This document shows positions 60,510 to 64,000 of a stretch of DNA of 64,000 bases, one piece after another. Each line of letters begins with the position of its first letter. The first letter of the stretch is position 1. The notes beneath the pieces were generated by a model. The model saw only the letters and a program-made list of their open reading frames with translations. It did no database searches and was not told where the DNA came from. The stretch is from HGM12998 sp900756495 (GTDB lineage Bacteria; Bacillota; Clostridia; Oscillospirales; Oscillospiraceae), in assembly GCA_958477305.1 (NCBI GenBank), contig CAUEFI010000011.1:1-64000 (forward strand), given 5' to 3'. A program made the translations under genes and the position numbers.

Positions 60510-63023
60510 CTATTCCGGCAAGCGCTCACAAAACCGCTGAAGCATGGCCGCCAGCTGCGCCCGTGTGACGCAGCCCTCCGGGCTCAGGGTACCGGCATCC
60601 ATTTCCTCCATCACGCCGGAGGCGCAGGCCCACTGCATGGCGGGGATGGCCCATTCGCCAACTTCAAAGGCGTCGCTGTAGCTGAGGAGATTGGTATCCC
60701 TGCCCACGCTTATATCGCAGCCTTTGTAGCCGGCGTAGCGCCACAAGATCACGGCCAGCTGCTCACGGGTGACTGGGTCGTCCGGACCGAACCTGCTCTC
60801 TCCATACCCTTCCATGACGCCCTCGGCGGCCGACCAGCAGACAGCTTTTTCGTACCAGGTGCCGGTCGTCACATCGCCGAAGCTCATGCCGCTCCCCGCT
60901 GCAGGACTTCCCTCCATCCGCCACAGCGTGGTTACGACCGTAGCCCGGCTGGCATTCCCATCAGGGGCGAAGGTGCCTATGCCTGTGCCGGTCATCCAGC
61001 CCGCATGGCAGACAAAGTCCACCGCGTCATAATACCACGCACCAGACTCTATATCGTCAAAGGCCACAACATCGGGGCCGCTCCCCTCTTCCTGTGTGAA
61101 GGTCAGCACAGGGAAACTGCGCACTGCATCCTCTACAATACCGATGCCGGCGTAGTTGTCTACATATACGTCCCTCTGCCCCTCTGAAATCCGGATGCTG
61201 TGTGCGCCGTCCGACAGAGCAACATGCAGGATCCCGTTTTCATCGGTGACGCCGTCCGTGCCGTCTCCGCCGTCTACCCGGTAAGAGAGCATCTGATTCG
61301 GCAGCGTGCGGCCTGCACCGTCGACGATTCGAATGGATGCCGTATAGTCCTTCGGCTCATAGATGTCTCCACGCATAGCGATGCGGCCCTGCGGGACAGC
61401 GTAGTCTGCAAGCGTATTCTCAGCCAGGCACTTTTCCAGATATGCCTGTACGGTCTCCAGTTCACCGCCGGTCTCACCGTACTTTGGCAATCCAGCCAGC
61501 ATGGTATAGCCATTCCCGCCGTCCATGATGTAATTGTTGCTTACAAGCAATAGCTGTGTGGTCCTGTCGCTGCGGTCAAGCGGCGCAGCGGCACCGTCCA
61601 GGGTAATGGAGGCAACACGCTCCCCCTGGACGGCATCCGGATTAAGCACAGCCGAAAAGCCTGCAACCTGCAGGAAGCCGCCGGATATTGTCTGCTGCAG
61701 AAGCATCCCCGTATCTCCATCCTGTCCGTCCAGACAGGAGGCTGAGATCTCCATCATCTGATACAAAATCTCCGGCGTAATTTTTTTCATATACAGTGTA
61801 TTGGAGAAAGGAAAAGCGGAAATCAAGCTGCCCATGGTAATCGGACCGTTCTGCAGAGCTTCTCGGATACCGCCGCCGTTTTCCACGGCAATGACCGGAA
61901 TCTCTGCATTGGGCTCCCGTTTTTTCAGCAGCGCAAGGCCCGACTCCAGGTAGGCATCTGCGGCGAGGTCCCCGAAGTTTGTCTCCACAAGCCTGGTCAT
62001 CGCCACGTCGCCGATCCAGCCGGCCCAAAGGGTCGTATTCGTCTCTCCAATGACTTCCTCCAGCAGTTCCGCCTGAGACGCTGTAATCTCTTCCAGCTTT
62101 TTTGCCACCGCAGGATCACCACTCAGGCCGGCCAAGTCTGTAGGCGCTAAGAGTTCGTCGGAGGCCGACACCTCACCGCCGCCGACCTTCAGCGTCAGCT
62201 TTCCTACATTGGCCAGCCCGGATCCCGTCTGTACAATCAGAACCCCGTTTTCTTCCGTATTCTCAACCGTATGGCTATGTCCGTCTATGATGACATCCAG
62301 CTTGTCCTGATACTCACCGGTGAGCGCGCGGGCGAGCTCCATACTGCTGCACTCCACATCCCCGTTTCCAATATGACACACGGCGATGAGCACATCGGCC
62401 CCCTCCGCCTCGAGCGCATCTATCTCCCGCTTCGCTGTCTCAATCTCGTCTTGGAACACAAGGCCTGCAATTCCCGTGGGGTTGGTAGCTGTGGCGGTAT
62501 CCACTGTTGTCAAGCCAAAAAAACCTACCTTGACGCCGCTGCGCTCTATGATCACACGGCAGCCGTTTCCGCCCTCCTGCTGCCCGGAGAGAAGCGGTTT
62601 CCCTTCGCGGTATACATTGGCGGCCAGTACCGGGAAGTTCGCCAGCGCCACATTGGAGAGAAACTGCTCCGTACCAAAATCAAACTCGTGGTTACCGGCC
62701 GTCATCAAGTCGTATCCGGCAAGATTCATCAGCGTGATGACATCTGCTCCCTTTGTAAGCGAGGCAATAGGCAGGCCCTGTGTTGCGTCTCCCGCATCCA
62801 CAAGAATGGAGTTGGGCGTGGAAGCCTTCAGAGCGGCCACCTTGTCTAGCCCCACCGTGCTGCTGCCGTCTCCGCTGAGATACCCATGGGTATCGTTGGT
62901 ATGGTAAACCACGATCTCCGCCGTCTCTGCCGGCGCGGCAAGTGCCGTCTGAGGGAGCGCGGAACACAGAAAAACAGCTGCAAGGAATACGGCCATCTGA
63001 GACCTGAACCAGCCTTTTTTCAT
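60510..63023 (-). CDS. S-layer-anchored 5'-nucleotidase
   Basis: 837 residues: signal peptide (1-30), a calcineurin-like metallophosphatase domain (YHTNDTHGYL, LVDAGDATQG, TAGNHEFDFG, CHIGNG, IDGHSH), a 5'-nucleotidase C-terminal domain (VENGGGIREAL), a small Ig/Cna-like module around 600-670, and three S-layer homology repeats at the end. It would strip phosphate from extracellular nucleotides at the cell surface, feeding nucleosides to the importer encoded on both sides. ATG 63023 follows AAGGAG by eight bases. Confidence 0.9.
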   Translation of the reverse strand: MKKGWFRSQMAVFLAAVFLCSALPQTALAAPAETAEIVVYHTNDTHGYLSGDGSSTVGLDKVAALKASTPNSILVDAGDATQGLPIASLTKGADVITLMNLAGYDLMTAGNHEFDFGTEQFLSNVALANFPVLAANVYREGKPLLSGQQEGGNGCRVIIERSGVKVGFFGLTTVDTATATNPTGIAGLVFQDEIETAKREIDALEAEGADVLIAVCHIGNGDVECSSMELARALTGEYQDKLDVIIDGHSHTVENTEENGVLIVQTGSGLANVGKLTLKVGGGEVSASDELLAPTDLAGLSGDPAVAKKLEEITASQAELLEEVIGETNTTLWAGWIGDVAMTRLVETNFGDLAADAYLESGLALLKKREPNAEIPVIAVENGGGIREALQNGPITMGSLISAFPFSNTLYMKKITPEILYQMMEISASCLDGQDGDTGMLLQQTISGGFLQVAGFSAVLNPDAVQGERVASITLDGAAAPLDRSDRTTQLLLVSNNYIMDGGNGYTMLAGLPKYGETGGELETVQAYLEKCLAENTLADYAVPQGRIAMRGDIYEPKDYTASIRIVDGAGRTLPNQMLSYRVDGGDGTDGVTDENGILHVALSDGAHSIRISEGQRDVYVDNYAGIGIVEDAVRSFPVLTFTQEEGSGPDVVAFDDIESGAWYYDAVDFVCHAGWMTGTGIGTFAPDGNASRATVVTTLWRMEGSPAAGSGMSFGDVTTGTWYEKAVCWSAAEGVMEGYGESRFGPDDPVTREQLAVILWRYAGYKGCDISVGRDTNLLSYSDAFEVGEWAIPAMQWACASGVMEEMDAGTLSPEGCVTRAQLAAMLQRFCERLPE

Positions 63024-63145
63024 AAGAGGAACTCCTTTCGTTTTTCTCCGTGACAAAATATGTGCGACCTGGAAACGGGCAGATTTCTTCCAGTTTCGGC
63101 CCCTGTCCCGCTCCAGACAGCGCACACGGGTTCCCATACAGACAG

Positions 63146-63179
63146 GTTGGGCGGCCTTCCTGCAGGAAGGCCGCCCAAC
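63146..63179. repeat. Perfect 34-base palindrome between binding-protein and nucleotidase genes
   Basis: The two 17-base arms (63146-63162 and 63163-63179) pair perfectly with no loop sequence. It lies 27 bases past the stop of the binding-protein gene and lacks a T run, so it looks like an mRNA-stabilising or partial-termination hairpin that could raise binding-protein levels over downstream genes. Confidence 0.6.
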
Positions 63180-63205
63180 AGGCCCCCCTCGGGGGGCGAT
63201 CAGCA

Positions 63206-64000
63206 TTAGAACGCAGAGTTAAGCCACTCGATCCCGTCGATTTCAACGGTGAAGTAGGGCGCGGACTGGAAGTAGGACTCATGGAACGCCCCGTCAAATA
63301 CAGCCTCCTCGGAGTCGGCCACAAAGTCGCCGTCGGTATCCAGGGCAAAGGCCTGTGTCAGCTCGGCACCATCAACCGTAAAGGTGGAGGTATCAAAGAC
63401 CTGCAGTTCGCCGGTACGGATGGCCTCCTCTACCTCGGCCAGCTTCTCAGCGGTGCCTTCGGCTGCAATGGCCTCATTGAGCGTGGTCATAACCACGGCG
63501 CCCTCATCCATTCCATGGCACCAGTCCTGATCAAAGGTCTCGCCGTTGGCGACAGCCTCAATGGCATACTCAAAATAGACCGACCAGTCGATGCGGGTAC
63601 CGATGATGGAGGCGTCAGGGGCCACGCCGGTCATATCGTTGTTGTAGCCGGTATGGAACGCGCCCTTGGACTGCGCGGTGGTGGCGGGAGAGGTGTTGTC
63701 GGAGTGCTGGGAGATCATAATGCAGCCCTGATCGCACAGCGCTGCCGCGGCGTTGCCCTCTTCTGTGGCATTGGACCAAGAGCCGACAAACTGTACCTTC
63801 ATGGTGACGGAGGGGCAGACGCTCTTGGCGCCCAGATAGTAAGCGGTAAAGCCGGAAATTACCTCGGCGAAAGAGTAAGCGCCTACATAGCCTATGACGG
63901 CCTGGTCGGCGGTAATCTCGCCGTTGTCAATCATCTCCTGGAGCTTCATCCCCGCGGCAACGCCGGCCAGGTAACGGCCCTCATAAATGTTGGCGAATGC
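63206..64000 (-). CDS. BMP-family nucleoside-binding lipoprotein (partial, N-terminus outside window)
   Basis: The C-terminal 264 residues are present, and the frame is open through the window edge (…FANIYEGRYLAGVAAG). Features of the PnrA/BMP family: VIGYVGAYSFAEVISGFTAY, a MKVQFVGSWSN block and DQGCIMISQHSDNTSP. It captures nucleosides outside the cell for the NupO/P/Q-like importer downstream. The signal peptide and promoter lie beyond 64000. Confidence 0.92.
   Translation of the reverse strand, partial: AFANIYEGRYLAGVAAGMKLQEMIDNGEITADQAVIGYVGAYSFAEVISGFTAYYLGAKSVCPSVTMKVQFVGSWSNATEEGNAAAALCDQGCIMISQHSDNTSPATTAQSKGAFHTGYNNDMTGVAPDASIIGTRIDWSVYFEYAIEAVANGETFDQDWCHGMDEGAVVMTTLNEAIAAEGTAEKLAEVEEAIRTGELQVFDTSTFTVDGAELTQAFALDTDGDFVADSEEAVFDGAFHESYFQSAPYFTVEIDGIEWLNSAF

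Noticed and set aside
1..64000. tRNA, rRNA, CRISPR arrays, insertion sequences
   Set aside because: No cloverleaf-like sequence, regularly spaced repeats or transposase genes were noticed on reading; a covariance scan was not possible.

Overview
The window reads as chromosome of an endospore-forming anaerobic Clostridia bacterium, most likely Oscillospiraceae (Flavonifractor / Intestinimonas / Lawsonibacter-like). The reasons are moderately high GC, a GerA-type germinant receptor, a Spo0A-like regulator, the Firmicutes housekeeping order glmU-prs-pth-mfd-foldase, butyrate-type CoA metabolism, S-layer-anchored proteins and selenium-dependent molybdenum hydroxylase accessory genes. No rRNA, tRNA, CRISPR array, insertion sequence or phage module was seen. 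The genus is inference.

Layout. 0-4 kb: germinant receptor operon (A-C-B order, minus strand). 4-6 kb: an F420-0 ligase-like protein and a phosphate acyltransferase. 6-11.6 kb: a TRAP transporter, a nitrilase-family amidohydrolase and a divergent LysR regulator. 11.7-14.8 kb: a divergent GroEL paralogue translationally coupled to a DASS/SLC13 transporter. 15-17.6 kb: a P2A calcium-type ATPase. 17.7-18.8 kb: a Spo0A-like regulator with an XRE partner. 19-29.5 kb: foldase, mfd, dltC, dltA, vanW, pth, prs, glmU; the dlt-like pair and vanW sit inside otherwise conserved synteny. 29.7-33.5 kb: an HD protein, an S-layer-anchored protein with a PhlG-like (diacetylphloroglucinol/phloretin hydrolase) C-terminal domain, and a divergent LysR regulator. 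33.6-36.9 kb: a YtrA-type GntR regulator with its ABC exporter. 37-39.8 kb: thiolase plus the two CoA-transferase subunits. 39.9-41.2 kb: three small proteins of unknown role.

41.5-64 kb is best read as a purine/nucleotide scavenging and catabolism island. It holds a three-subunit xanthine-dehydrogenase-type molybdenum hydroxylase; divergently, two fold-type II PLP enzymes, a small membrane protein, a dihydropyrimidinase/hydantoinase and a molybdopterin cytidylyltransferase. After an unrelated ECF sigma/anti-sigma pair come the maturation genes xdhC, yqeB and yqeC with a CPHC thioredoxin-fold protein and MntP. Then tadA, and finally a BMP-type nucleoside ABC importer (binding protein cut by the window edge) interleaved with an S-layer-anchored 5'-nucleotidase. 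Inferred flow: extracellular nucleotides are dephosphorylated at the cell surface, nucleosides are imported, bases are oxidised by the (probably selenium-dependent) hydroxylase, rings are opened by the hydantoinase, and the PLP enzymes may process a resulting amino acid.

Less expected items: the GroEL paralogue lacks the aspartates equivalent to D52 and D398 that drive ATP hydrolysis; the GlmU has lost the N-terminal nucleotidyltransferase signature; a 195-bp tandem duplication between tadA and the nucleoside importer looks like two sibling small RNAs, each with its own terminator; and a PhlG-like hydrolase domain is fused to S-layer domains. All family assignments were made by eye from motifs; no database search was run.
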